DNA of 34,739 nucleotides from positions 1 to 34,739 of the forward strand of contig CAZQBV010000021.1 in assembly GCA_964592125.1 (NCBI GenBank). The letters are read 5' to 3'. The stretch is from UBA5399 sp964592125. Lineage in GTDB: Bacteria > Bacillota > Clostridia > Christensenellales > Christensenellaceae. This document shows positions 7,605 through 15,491 of the stretch, piece after piece (positions within the stretch are counted from its first letter, which is position 1; each line of letters begins with the position of its first letter). The notes under the pieces are model-generated. The model ran no database searches. It was not told the DNA's origin and was given only the letters and a program-made list of their open reading frames with translations. Made by a program: the position numbers and the translations under genes.

Positions 7605-8783
7605 TTATGAATTGGGATAAAGCAAGTCTATCAGTTCTTGTGCACCATCCTTGAATATAAATGTGGTTTGCTCTTCTGTCTGCTCGGGGTAGGTGTCTGC
7701 TCCCGGCAACACACCATCTGCAATTTTCATTGCAACCTGCATGGTATCGAAACCCATTTTAAAGCAATCCTGCACACCCAAAACAGTAATTACACCATCA
7801 CGCAGGTATTCCAGCGCGCGCAGGTCGTGATCCATACCTACCAACACAATTTCTCCAGCTTTGTTTGCATCGCCAATTGCCTGTGCCGCACCAATAGGAT
7901 TACCCATGTTGTTGCAGAAGATACCCTTTAGGTCAGGATACTTTTGCAGGAATCCTTCTGTGTATGTCAAAGCTTGCTCCACTTGGTCATTATCGTATTG
8001 AATTTCTACAATTTCAATATCCGAGTATTTTTCCATTGTATCTTGCAGACCCTTGATGCGCTGCTCGTGAACGGGTGCGCCAATGGTACCGCCAAGTGCG
8101 GCTATCTGTCCCTTATAGCCTATCTGCTCTGCCAAAATCTCAGCCAGCTGACAGCCGTCTTCATAGTTGTGGGTATTACCAACGTATGCAATGCGTTCGC
8201 AGCCATCTTCTTTGGTAGCATCCGAGCTAGAGAATGTCATTACCTTTTGCCCCTGCTCCACCAAGTTGTTAATAGTAGGTGTTACAATTTTAATATCCGC
8301 TACGTCTACCCCAATTACATCAAAGTTCCTGCCTGCTGCTTCTTCCAGACGATTTACCTGGTCAATGGCATCGGGTGTAACAGGTGCTGTATACTCATAG
8401 TTTACAGTAATTCCTTTTTCCGCCAGTTGGTTCTTCGCTTCTTCCAGACCCAGCCCTACAGCATCCCACCATGGGTGTACCAGCTTGTATGTAAAGTAGA
8501 AGTTATATTCCTTCTTTGCCGGAGTATAGTCATCCAACGCAAGGTTAGAGCTAACAATTACATCTTCACCACCAGTAGCAGTCGCTTCCGCCGGTTCATC
8601 TGTCGGTGCTTCTGCAGGCACTTCCTTGGGTGTAGCTGCTTCTGGTTCCGCAGGCGCTTCTGCGGTTGCTTCCTCTGCCGGCGCAACCGATGTTGCCGCA
8701 GGTGCCGCACTAGGCGCGCATCCTGCAAACATAGCGGCAATCAACACAACACATAGAGATACAAGTAAAATTCTTTTTTTCAT
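7605..8783 (-). CDS. Sugar-binding lipoprotein of CUT2 ABC importer
   Basis: A 392-residue extracellular solute-binding protein. It starts MKKRILLVSL with a hydrophobic signal core and lipobox FAGC, so it is lipid-anchored. An Ala/Glu/Pro-rich spacer of about 50 residues follows, then a Peripla_BP_4 (ribose-binding type) fold: YTYKLVHPWWDAV near the start, DVIGVDVADI in the first lobe, GTIGAPVHEQRIKG in the second and GIFCNNMGNPIGAAQAI. The VHPWWDAV motif parallels VVHEWFDAV in the operon 2 protein, suggesting related ligands. The ATG at 8783 follows AGGAGGAA at 7 nt; the frame is open upstream to 8810 but without a ribosome binding site. It is the first gene of operon 1, read from the promoter at 8940-8968. 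Confidence 0.93.
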   Translation of the reverse strand: MKKRILLVSLCVVLIAAMFAGCAPSAAPAATSVAPAEEATAEAPAEPEAATPKEVPAEAPTDEPAEATATGGEDVIVSSNLALDDYTPAKKEYNFYFTYKLVHPWWDAVGLGLEEAKNQLAEKGITVNYEYTAPVTPDAIDQVNRLEEAAGRNFDVIGVDVADIKIVTPTINNLVEQGQKVMTFSSSDATKEDGCERIAYVGNTHNYEDGCQLAEILAEQIGYKGQIAALGGTIGAPVHEQRIKGLQDTMEKYSDIEIVEIQYDNDQVEQALTYTEGFLQKYPDLKGIFCNNMGNPIGAAQAIGDANKAGEIVLVGMDHDLRALEYLRDGVITVLGVQDCFKMGFDTMQVAMKIADGVLPGADTYPEQTEEQTTFIFKDGAQELIDLLYPNS

Positions 8784-8895
8784 TCTTCTTCCTCCTCTTT
8801 TTTGGTACACAAATAACAGGCGGCAGTGCCGCAGTTATTGGCTTCATAATTGGATTGTTATTCAGTAAACTGTTTCTGGATTGCCAAAAAATTTG

Positions 8896-8921
8896 AACGC
8901 ATAGACACATCAACCTGCGTT
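8896..8921 (-). promoter_or_regulatory. Weak leader hairpin, possible attenuator
   Basis: In the operon 1 leader, AACGCA pairs with TGCGTT (6 bp, 14-nt loop). On the minus strand it is followed by CAAATTTTTT. The stem is short, so attenuation is only a possibility. Nothing else is evident in the rest of the leader (8784-8895). Confidence 0.25.
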
Positions 8922-8939
8922 TTTTTGTTTCCTAAGTGA

Positions 8940-8968
8940 AATATAGCATTTTTGTTTACGAATGTCAA
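8940..8968 (-). promoter_or_regulatory. Strong sigma-A promoter of catabolic operon 1
   Basis: On the minus strand, a perfect -35 TTGACA (8968-8963), an optimal 17-base spacer and -10 TATATT (8945-8940). The leader to the ATG at 8783 is about 150 nt. On the plus strand, the near-repeats TGTTTACG (8953-8960) and TGTTTATG (8969-8976), 16 bp apart, lie across the spacer and just upstream of the -35, a good place for a repressor. Which protein binds is unknown, since no regulator gene adjoins this promoter. Confidence 0.75.
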
Positions 8969-9084
8969 TGTTTATGTTTTCTTTTTTTTCTTTTTCTTTC
9001 GTTTCATAAATTTCATTTTCGAATAGGTGTGTTGAAAGATCGTCCACAATCCCTATAAAAACTCCACAAAATATCGTGGACATG

Positions 9085-9148
9085 TTGAAAATGGTGGCAG
9101 CATTTTCAATCATATCTATCATAGATATTGTACGGTCAATATTAATAT
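9085..9148. repeat. Cluster of three inverted repeats between the two operons
   Basis: TTGAAAATG (9085-9093) and CATTTTCAA (9101-9109) form a perfect 9-bp stem with a 7-nt loop. ATATCTA (9112-9118) and TAGATAT (9122-9128) follow, then the palindrome ATATTAATAT (9139-9148). None has a T tract on the minus strand, so a normal terminator for operon 2 (aldolase stop at 9246) is not evident. They may be regulator sites or RNA 3' structure. Nothing else is seen in 8969-9245. Confidence 0.45.
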
Positions 9149-9245
9149 GATTAGGCAAACAGAATCTATCCTCAAAAGAAAAAAATTCAATATCGAACGT
9201 TATGTTCTTCGCATGTCGTCATAAATAATATTGGCAGAATTTATA

Positions 9246-9902
9246 CTACCACTCGTGCCCATAGTCTTTGAAAAATCGTTCGTGCTCTACCTCCACAAAT
9301 TCATCCGGTATCACTTTAATACTAAATTTATCTTTTAATGCAAGATAGCACCGTGCCGCCTTTTCCACCACCTGGCAGGTAATACGGGCATAGTCCAAAT
9401 CCTTACCACAGCACACCGGTGCATGGTTTCGCAGCAGCACTGCATTCTTGTTTCCAATATAGTCTGCCGCCGCTTGCCCTAGCTCCTCATGCATACCTGC
9501 ACGCACATAGTTGGGTGTGGTGGGTACTTCTCCTCCAACCATTTGTGTCATTTCTTCCAGTATGGGCGGTATGGCCTCGCCAGTGGCGCACATTGCGGAA
9601 GCATACACCGGATGATAGTGTATAATCGCCTTAATGTCAGGTCGTTTCAGGTAAATCAGGCGGTGTACCTCGCGTTCGGTTGTGGGGCTTCTGTGCCCTT
9701 CCACCACATTGCCATCGTAGTCTATCGTCACCAAATCCTCCAGTGTTAAGTCATTGTAGGCTATTTTGCTGGGTGTCATGATAATGGTTTTGCTTTCCTC
9801 CATACGAACGCTTACATTGCCCCATGTGCCCACCACCAAATCCTTGTCCTGCAACCATAGGCAGGTATCTATAATTTCTTGTTTTATTTTTTTATTCTGC
9901 AT
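9246..9902 (-). CDS. Class II aldolase/adducin-family sugar-phosphate aldolase or 4-epimerase
   Basis: A 218-residue paralogue of the enzyme at 1808-2464. Seen: GTWGNVSVR, MTPSKIAY, the acid in TEREVHRLIY, the metal ligands HYH in AIIHYHPVY and RNHAPVCCGKD. The second residue of the metal triplet differs (HYH against HAH), as does the surrounding loop, so the two may prefer different substrates. It would process the phosphorylated product of the kinase encoded 17 bp upstream. The ATG at 9902 follows GGAGAAAG at about 6 nt; the TTG at 9914 lies within that site and is rejected. Whether the reaction is aldol cleavage (FucA type) or 4-epimerisation (AraD type) cannot be told from the sequence. 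Confidence 0.88.
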   Translation of the reverse strand: MQNKKIKQEIIDTCLWLQDKDLVVGTWGNVSVRMEESKTIIMTPSKIAYNDLTLEDLVTIDYDGNVVEGHRSPTTEREVHRLIYLKRPDIKAIIHYHPVYASAMCATGEAIPPILEEMTQMVGGEVPTTPNYVRAGMHEELGQAAADYIGNKNAVLLRNHAPVCCGKDLDYARITCQVVEKAARCYLALKDKFSIKVIPDEFVEVEHERFFKDYGHEW

Positions 9903-9919
9903 ATCTTTCTCCAACTTTT

Positions 9920-11461
9920 TTATTCTGCTAAATCAGCCAAAAAACGGCTTCTACCGTCCCACCAGTCCATGCTCAGCATGTACCCCGTCCGGTACAGGTT
10001 GTACAGTTGCGTATACCTTTGGTGTCTTGTAGCATCCGGCCGATATCTTTTTTTCACCTGTGCCACTTGCGCAATGGCCGTTGCATAGCTACTATATGCA
10101 CCTGCCGCAACGCCTGCACTGATGGCGGCGCCTCTGGCACTGTGCTCTTTTCCCAGGAAGGTAACAATATCTTTGCCAGTTGCATCCGCAAACATCTGCA
10201 TCCATTCGTCACTGTTCGAGCCGCCACCCGTCACAATAATTTCTGTAACTTCTGTGGGTATTGCGCTGTAGCAATCCCGCATGGCAAGCGCCACACCCTC
10301 GTAAACCGCACGCAGCATATCCCGGATATCTGTGTTGAAGGAGATACCCATAAAGCTGGCCTTAATATTACTTTTAAAGAAGGGGGCACGTTCCCCTCCT
10401 GCCAGTAAATATGGGTAGTACACAACTCCATTCGCACCAATGGGTACTTCCCGGATTATCTGTGAACAATAGTCGTATAAATTCACATCCTTTTGCTCCG
10501 CTTCCCGGCGGATGTCTCCGCCCAGCTTATCCAAAAACCACTCCAGATTTGGCGATCCGCACATAGAGGACATCAGGCGAATCCATCTGTCCTTCGGGTA
10601 GTGCATAAATGTCATGCCCAGCATACGGGGCTCTATCCGGGGTTCATCCAGCACAACTGAATGAATGGCCGCCGTGCCAATAATAGATAGCGCCTGCCCA
10701 TTTTCCACCGCCCCGCAGGAAAGCGCACTTGCCGAGATATCCACAGGCCCGCCCGTTACAATTACATTCGGACCAAGCCCCATTTCTTGCGCAACATCCC
10801 CGCGTATAAGGGCTTTGTTTTCCCCCTCCACACGCAGCGCGGGAAATTTATTCCTGTGCTTTTCTATGCCATATAGTTGAAACAGCCTGTCGTCGTATTG
10901 GCGTGTCTTCGCGTTCAGCATGGGAATACACATGTCTGTATCGTCACTGGAAACCTCTCCCGTGAGCTTGTAGAATAACCAATCCTTCAAGTGAAACACA
11001 TGCGCCGCCCGCTGCATACTGTCTGGCTCGTGCTGCTCCAGCCAGCGTATTTCCGCACAAATGGAGGAACCAAAGGCGGCAGTGCCGCTGATATCGAAAG
11101 CCTGCTCCAGCGTGCCATCCTCGCGCCACTGTTGAATGATTTCTGAAGTGCGTCCGTCACAAAAACACATGCCCTTGCGCACAGGGTTTCCTGTGCTGTC
11201 CATCATCCACAGGCCATCGCCCTGTGCTGTTACACCAATGGCTGCAATCAGCATGGCATTTACTTTCGAGACCACTTCTTTCATGCAGGCGGCACCTTTT
11301 TCCCATATTTCGTTCATGTCCTGCTCATACCAATCCTCGTAAGGAGTATACGGCGTCAGCTTCATCCCTTTGGCATAAAGTTCGTTTCCATCCAAATCAA
11401 ACAACACAGCTTTGATACGGGTGGTACCGGAATCCACACCAATGATATACTTCTTCTCCAA
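9920..11461 (-). CDS. FGGY-family carbohydrate kinase (LyxK/EryA-like)
   Basis: A 513-residue kinase paralogous to that at 2511-4040. Seen: VDSGTTRIKAVLFD, VTAQGDGLWMMD, GGPVDISASALSCG with the catalytic Asp, AGGERAPFF and the C-terminal GGGSNSDEW. It begins with TTG at 11461; an in-frame TAG lies nine bases upstream of it (TAG GTA CCT AAA TTG), so no longer version exists. AGGT about 8 nt before the TTG is a modest ribosome binding site, and together with the TTG suggests lower translation than its neighbours. It lies between the permease and aldolase genes of operon 2, without an epimerase gene. Confidence 0.9.
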   Translation of the reverse strand: MEKKYIIGVDSGTTRIKAVLFDLDGNELYAKGMKLTPYTPYEDWYEQDMNEIWEKGAACMKEVVSKVNAMLIAAIGVTAQGDGLWMMDSTGNPVRKGMCFCDGRTSEIIQQWREDGTLEQAFDISGTAAFGSSICAEIRWLEQHEPDSMQRAAHVFHLKDWLFYKLTGEVSSDDTDMCIPMLNAKTRQYDDRLFQLYGIEKHRNKFPALRVEGENKALIRGDVAQEMGLGPNVIVTGGPVDISASALSCGAVENGQALSIIGTAAIHSVVLDEPRIEPRMLGMTFMHYPKDRWIRLMSSMCGSPNLEWFLDKLGGDIRREAEQKDVNLYDYCSQIIREVPIGANGVVYYPYLLAGGERAPFFKSNIKASFMGISFNTDIRDMLRAVYEGVALAMRDCYSAIPTEVTEIIVTGGGSNSDEWMQMFADATGKDIVTFLGKEHSARGAAISAGVAAGAYSSYATAIAQVAQVKKRYRPDATRHQRYTQLYNLYRTGYMLSMDWWDGRSRFLADLAE

Positions 11462-11505
11462 TTTAGGTACCTACTTTGTCTTATTCTTTACAAACACAGC
11501 TATAA

Positions 11506-12510
11506 TCAGCTTTGTGCCAAGGTTTTCATCTTCTTTTTCTCGCGCAGTATATTCAGCAGCGAAGGCAGCGCAATGGCCGCAACTACCACAATACCACTTA
11601 CCGCCTGTTGCCAGTAAATATTCACGCCAAACAGCACAATTACATTGGAAATAACGCAAATGATTGCCGCGCCAATGTAGGCTCCCGCCGGGTTTCCCAC
11701 GCCGCCCGTAAGCAACACCCCACCAATTACACAGGCCGCAATGGAATTCATGGGCCAGTTGGTACCAATGGAAGACTGTGCCGAGCCCAGCCTAGCCACA
11801 TACAGCATACCCGCCAAAGCGGAAAGGAAGCCCACAATTCCAAAGGACATCATGCGTATTTTATTCACCTTAATGCCAAGTATCTGCGCTGCGGGTTTGC
11901 TGTTTCCTATTGCGTAGATATAGCGCCCCGTTCGTGTTTTAGTTACAAACACAAACACCAGCACCAAAACTATAATGGATATAATAAAGGGAATGGGGAA
12001 AACGCCTGCATTGTCTTTGCCCAAAAACAGTATGGACGCGGGAATATCTGTAATGGCTTTTCCCTTTGTAATTACCAACGTAATGCCCGTATACACGCCC
12101 TGCATTCCTATTGTTGCCACCATCGCGTTCAGTTTCAACGCAGTGATGATAAAGCCGTTCAATGTGCCTAATCCCAGTCCTGCAACCAAAGCAATTGCAA
12201 AGGCCAGCCCTGCGGGCACACCCGCATTTGTCATCATCAGCCCACCCAGTATGCCGCAAATAGAGGCCACGGCACCAACAGACAGATCCAGCTCTCCCAG
12301 TAAAAGCAATAGCGATTGTCCCACTGCAATCATCGCAATAAACGCAATATCACGCATCAGTGACTGTAAATTATACACATCTAAAAAATAGGGGGAGAAC
12401 AAGGATGCCACCACACAAAATGCAACCAATATAATTGCGACAACCACTGTATTGTTCCTCATCACGGTGTTAAATTTTTCTTTTATAGATACTTGTTTGA
12501 TTTCTCCCAT
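11506..12510 (-). CDS. CUT2-type ABC sugar permease (RbsC-like)
   Basis: A 334-residue polytopic permease of the BPD_transp_2 family. Seen: VGQSLLLLLGELDLSVGAV (the family motif, here with ELDLSV in place of GIDLSV), NGFIITALKLNAMVATIGM, GNSKPAAQILGIKVNKI (the ATPase-contact loop) and about eight hydrophobic helices. Its ATG overlaps the stop of the upstream ATPase gene by one base (TAATG), so translation is coupled and stoichiometry fixed. It works with the ATPase at 12510-14009 and the lipoprotein at 14095-15168. Confidence 0.93.
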   Translation of the reverse strand: MGEIKQVSIKEKFNTVMRNNTVVVAIILVAFCVVASLFSPYFLDVYNLQSLMRDIAFIAMIAVGQSLLLLLGELDLSVGAVASICGILGGLMMTNAGVPAGLAFAIALVAGLGLGTLNGFIITALKLNAMVATIGMQGVYTGITLVITKGKAITDIPASILFLGKDNAGVFPIPFIISIIVLVLVFVFVTKTRTGRYIYAIGNSKPAAQILGIKVNKIRMMSFGIVGFLSALAGMLYVARLGSAQSSIGTNWPMNSIAACVIGGVLLTGGVGNPAGAYIGAAIICVISNVIVLFGVNIYWQQAVSGIVVVAAIALPSLLNILREKKKMKTLAQS

Positions 12511-14009
12511 TACATTACCTCACTTCTTTCAGTGCCCAACCCCAGTATGGATTGCAGTATTTCGGCATTCTGCGCATTCTGCGAATATTCGCCCACAATT
12601 TTGCCATTGTACATGGTGTAAATTCTATTGGAGCATCGCTTCACTTCGTTCATTTCAGAGGAGATGAGTATAATACCTACTTGCTCTTCTTCTGCAATCT
12701 TTTTCATCAAACGGTAAATTTCGGCCTTGGTACCCACATCGATACCCTTGGTGGGTTCGTCAAAAATAAGTATATTGGGCTGACAGCTCATGGCACGCGC
12801 AATGATTACTTTTTGCTGGTTTCCCCCACTCAGGAATTTTATTTCTCTCTTAATGGTAGGTGTTTTTATATTGTAGGCTGCCACCAGTTCTTCTGTTTTC
12901 GCAACCTCTTTTTTATTTGAAATGAGCCCATTTTTTATAATTTGGCCTAGCAAACTGATGGACGCATTTTCTTTCACACTTAAATCTGCAAGGATACCCT
13001 GACTTCTGCGTTCTTCTGGCAGGTAGAACATACCTTGCCCCACAGCATAGTTGGTATCACCCAGCTTCCACGGCTTTCCCTTGTATGATACCGTGCCCGA
13101 AATTACCGGTAAATACCCAAATACCGCCTGCATCAATTCGCTTCTGCCCGAACCCACCAAGCCGGAAAAACCAAGTATCTCTCCTTTTCTTAGTTCAAAG
13201 CTGGCATCTTCAAAATATTCCGAACGAAGATTTTCCACCTTAAGCAGCACTTCTTCAGATACTTTTTCAGAGCTGAATCTTTCCTTTTCGTCCAATACCT
13301 GTCCCGTCATTTGTTTCACAATCCACGGCACATCCACCTCATTTGTCTCTACCTCTGCCACCTGTTGCCCATTGCGGAAAATGGTGGTTACATCACCCAG
13401 CTGGAAAACCTCCTCCAGTTTGTGTGAAATAAACACAATGGCTTTGTTCTCCCGTTTTAGCTTACGGATGGTTTCAAAAAGACTTTCCGCATCATCCGAA
13501 GTCAGGCTGGTGGTGGGTTCGTCCAGCATCAGCACTTCGTAGCCCTCAAAAACAGTGGCACGGGCAATTTGCAGCAATTGCTGCTGAGATACGGAAATAT
13601 CCTTTACCAGTGTTTCCGGTGGTACATTGATATTAAATTTTTTCATAATGGGCACTGCTTTTTTGCACAACGCTTTTTGATCTATGGTTCCCCGAACGCC
13701 TGATCTTTCAAACGGTATAAACAAATTCTCTGCCACAGACATCGCAGAAAACAAATCAATTTCCTGTGGGACATAGGCAATTTTTTCAAACAGTTTCCTA
13801 TTTTTCTTTGCAGATTCCCCATGAATCAGAACCTCTCCACCTTCCGGTTCGTACACTCCGGTAAGGCATTTTATCAGCGTACTTTTGCCTGCACCATTTT
13901 CACCAACAATACAATGCACCTTTCCCAGTTCAAATGCCACGTTTATAGAATTCAGTGCAACAACGCCCGGAAATATCTTTATTATATTTTTTGCTTCCAG
14001 AACCTTCAT
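12510..14009 (-). CDS. CUT2-type sugar ABC transporter ATPase, two domains (RbsA-like)
   Basis: A 499-residue tandem ATPase. N-terminal domain: Walker A GENGAGKST, signature variant ISVSQQQ, Walker B VLMLDEPTTSL, H-loop ISHK. C-terminal domain: degenerate P-loop GLVGSGRSEL, signature LSGGNQQK, Walker B ILIFDEPTKGID. The ATG at 14009 follows AGAGGTAAAGG. It shares the operon 1 layout, but at the motifs visible by eye it is clearly diverged, so the operons are old paralogues or separately acquired relatives rather than a recent duplication. Confidence 0.94.
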   Translation of the reverse strand: MKVLEAKNIIKIFPGVVALNSINVAFELGKVHCIVGENGAGKSTLIKCLTGVYEPEGGEVLIHGESAKKNRKLFEKIAYVPQEIDLFSAMSVAENLFIPFERSGVRGTIDQKALCKKAVPIMKKFNINVPPETLVKDISVSQQQLLQIARATVFEGYEVLMLDEPTTSLTSDDAESLFETIRKLKRENKAIVFISHKLEEVFQLGDVTTIFRNGQQVAEVETNEVDVPWIVKQMTGQVLDEKERFSSEKVSEEVLLKVENLRSEYFEDASFELRKGEILGFSGLVGSGRSELMQAVFGYLPVISGTVSYKGKPWKLGDTNYAVGQGMFYLPEERRSQGILADLSVKENASISLLGQIIKNGLISNKKEVAKTEELVAAYNIKTPTIKREIKFLSGGNQQKVIIARAMSCQPNILIFDEPTKGIDVGTKAEIYRLMKKIAEEEQVGIILISSEMNEVKRCSNRIYTMYNGKIVGEYSQNAQNAEILQSILGLGTERSEVM

Positions 14010-14041
14010 ATTGTACCTTTACCTCTCCCCATGCGACATAG

Positions 14042-14076
14042 TTGGAAAGGGCAGTATTTTTACCACCCTTTTCCAA
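14042..14076 (-). promoter_or_regulatory. Intercistronic stem-loop between binding protein and ATPase genes
   Basis: TTGGAAAGGG (14042-14051) pairs with CCCTTTTCCAA (14066-14076) with one bulged base and a 14-nt loop. It sits in the 85-bp gap between the binding-protein stop (14095) and ATPase start (14009), the same place as the stem-loop in operon 1 but unrelated in sequence. A role in differential expression is inferred. Confidence 0.6.
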
Positions 14077-14094
14077 TATGCTGGTAGTTGCTAC

Positions 14095-15168
14095 TTATGC
14101 CGCTTCTTCTGTATCTTTTGTGGTATCGCTCGCTGTTGTTTCACGGTCTCCCGCGCTTACTATTTTTATCCATTCGTCTACATTGGTTTCATCAATATAC
14201 AGGATTCCTGTATCTACAAACTGGGGTGTATCCATACCCATAGAGGCCTGCCACATCATCAATACAGACATAGCACCCTGCATTTGAGGTTTTGTAGAAT
14301 AGGTTGCCTTTATTGTGCCGCTCTTTACATATTCCAGTATTTGCAGCAGGTTTTCCGATCCTACAAATGTAAAGTTGTCCTGACGGCCTGCTTCCTCTAT
14401 TGCCGCCGCAATGCCAATGGGCGCCGCCGCATCCACAGTCAGATAGCCCTGCAAATCCGGATTGGCTGCCAGCACCGCTGCCGCCTGTTGTTGTGCCGTT
14501 TCTATGTTGTCCTGAGAGGCACCGCCATCTATTACTTCAATGCCCGGAAATTCTTCTGCAAATACCCTGTGCATTGCATCGTAGCGCTCTGCATGGTTGG
14601 CTGCAGAGGGCACACCATGCATAATGGCAACTTTGCCTTTGCCGCCCAATAATTCCGCCAGCTTCCTTGCTTCTAGCTCTGCCTGCTCTGTAAAGTTATT
14701 TCCTATGGATGTAAAACCTGGCACCACTGCATCAAAAATAATCACCGGTATGCCTTTTGCCTGAATTTCTTCCACTACTTGTCTGCTGCCTTCAAAATCC
14801 AGCGGGTCAATTGCAATGCCATCGGGATTGGTAGCAGCCGCCTGCTCTAAAATAGTGTTCTGTTCTGTAATTTCAGCAGCAGTTGGAGCACGGAAATCCA
14901 CATTTATTTTTATTCCCAACTCTTCTTCCATGGCACGTGCCTGTGTTTGCGCACCGGCATTTACTGCGTCAAACCACTCGTGTACCACTTTTGGAACCAC
15001 AATAAATGTGTATTCCTTTTTTGCTGCAGCATTTTCCGTACCTGCAGCCGCTGCGGCAGAATCCCCGCCGCCATCTTGCGCTGCGGCCGCTGGGGTTGCA
15101 GGGGCAGAACATGCAAGCAAAGAAATTGCAAGCACGCACGCCAATAGAATCACCAATACCTTTTTCAT
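14095..15168 (-). CDS. Sugar-binding lipoprotein of CUT2 ABC importer
   Basis: A 357-residue solute-binding protein. MKKVLVILLACVLAISLLAC is a lipoprotein signal with lipobox LLAC, followed by an Ala/Gly-rich spacer. The mature part is a ribose-binding-type (Peripla_BP_4) fold: TFIVVPKVVHEWFDAVNAG, NPDGIAIDPLDF, IPVIIFDAVVPG, GKVAIMHGVPSAANHAERYDAM and a hinge near GYLTVDAAAPIGIAAAI. The ATG at 15168 follows AGGAGGAAAC at 7 nt; the frame extends to 15201 without a ribosome binding site. It is the first gene of operon 2, divergent from the DeoR gene. Confidence 0.93.
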   Translation of the reverse strand: MKKVLVILLACVLAISLLACSAPATPAAAAQDGGGDSAAAAAGTENAAAKKEYTFIVVPKVVHEWFDAVNAGAQTQARAMEEELGIKINVDFRAPTAAEITEQNTILEQAAATNPDGIAIDPLDFEGSRQVVEEIQAKGIPVIIFDAVVPGFTSIGNNFTEQAELEARKLAELLGGKGKVAIMHGVPSAANHAERYDAMHRVFAEEFPGIEVIDGGASQDNIETAQQQAAAVLAANPDLQGYLTVDAAAPIGIAAAIEEAGRQDNFTFVGSENLLQILEYVKSGTIKATYSTKPQMQGAMSVLMMWQASMGMDTPQFVDTGILYIDETNVDEWIKIVSAGDRETTASDTTKDTEEAA

Positions 15169-15337
15169 TTGTTTCCTCCTAATATTTTTATAATATTCCA
15201 AAGAATGCAGTTATGTTTGCCATACATCCCATTCCTTGTTGGAATCAATTGAGAGTAAAACTTTTCTTATTTTGTTTTTATTATAAATTAGGATACTTTT
15301 TGGTAATATTTTATCATGTTCACATTTTTACAACATC

Positions 15338-15367
15338 ATTCTAACAAATATTTTTTCTATTTGTCAA
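15338..15367 (-). promoter_or_regulatory. Promoter of catabolic operon 2
   Basis: On the minus strand, -35 TTGACA (15367-15362), an 18-base spacer and -10 TAGAAT (15343-15338), giving a leader of about 160 nt. A second possible -10 (TATAAT at 15285-15280) lacks a convincing -35. It mirrors the plus-strand promoter at 15405-15434. An ATTCC/GGAAT inverted repeat lies in the leader (15231-15245). Confidence 0.65.
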
Positions 15368-15404
15368 TACTTTTTAGCATATTATTGTTGCAATATGAAA
15401 ATAC

Positions 15405-15434
15405 TTGACAAACGAAAGCTTTGAACTGTAGTAT
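15405..15434 (+). promoter_or_regulatory. Promoter of the divergent DeoR regulator gene
   Basis: -35 TTGACA (15405-15410), an 18-base spacer and -10 TAGTAT (15429-15434). Both divergent -35 boxes belong to an inverted repeat, TTTGTCAA (15360-15367) and TTGACAAA (15405-15412), which a dimeric repressor could bridge. AAAGCTTT in the spacer is a further small palindrome. Confidence 0.65.
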
Positions 15435-15491
15435 TGTCCTAGTGGAATGAGTCGTTTTTTGATATGAAAAAACCAACAAGCAGGAGGCCCC

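Noticed and set aside
7944..8756. Plus-strand frame of 270 codons over the binding-protein gene
   Set aside because: It is antisense to a well-supported lipoprotein gene and is Cys/Arg-rich as expected from shadow translation.
8910..9158. Small minus-strand frame (82 codons) in the operon 1 promoter region
   Set aside because: It overlaps the promoter, is low in complexity and has no homology that I recognise.
15405..15420. Possible catabolite-repression (cre) site at the DeoR promoter
   Set aside because: The spacing between TG and CG is one base too long for the cre consensus.
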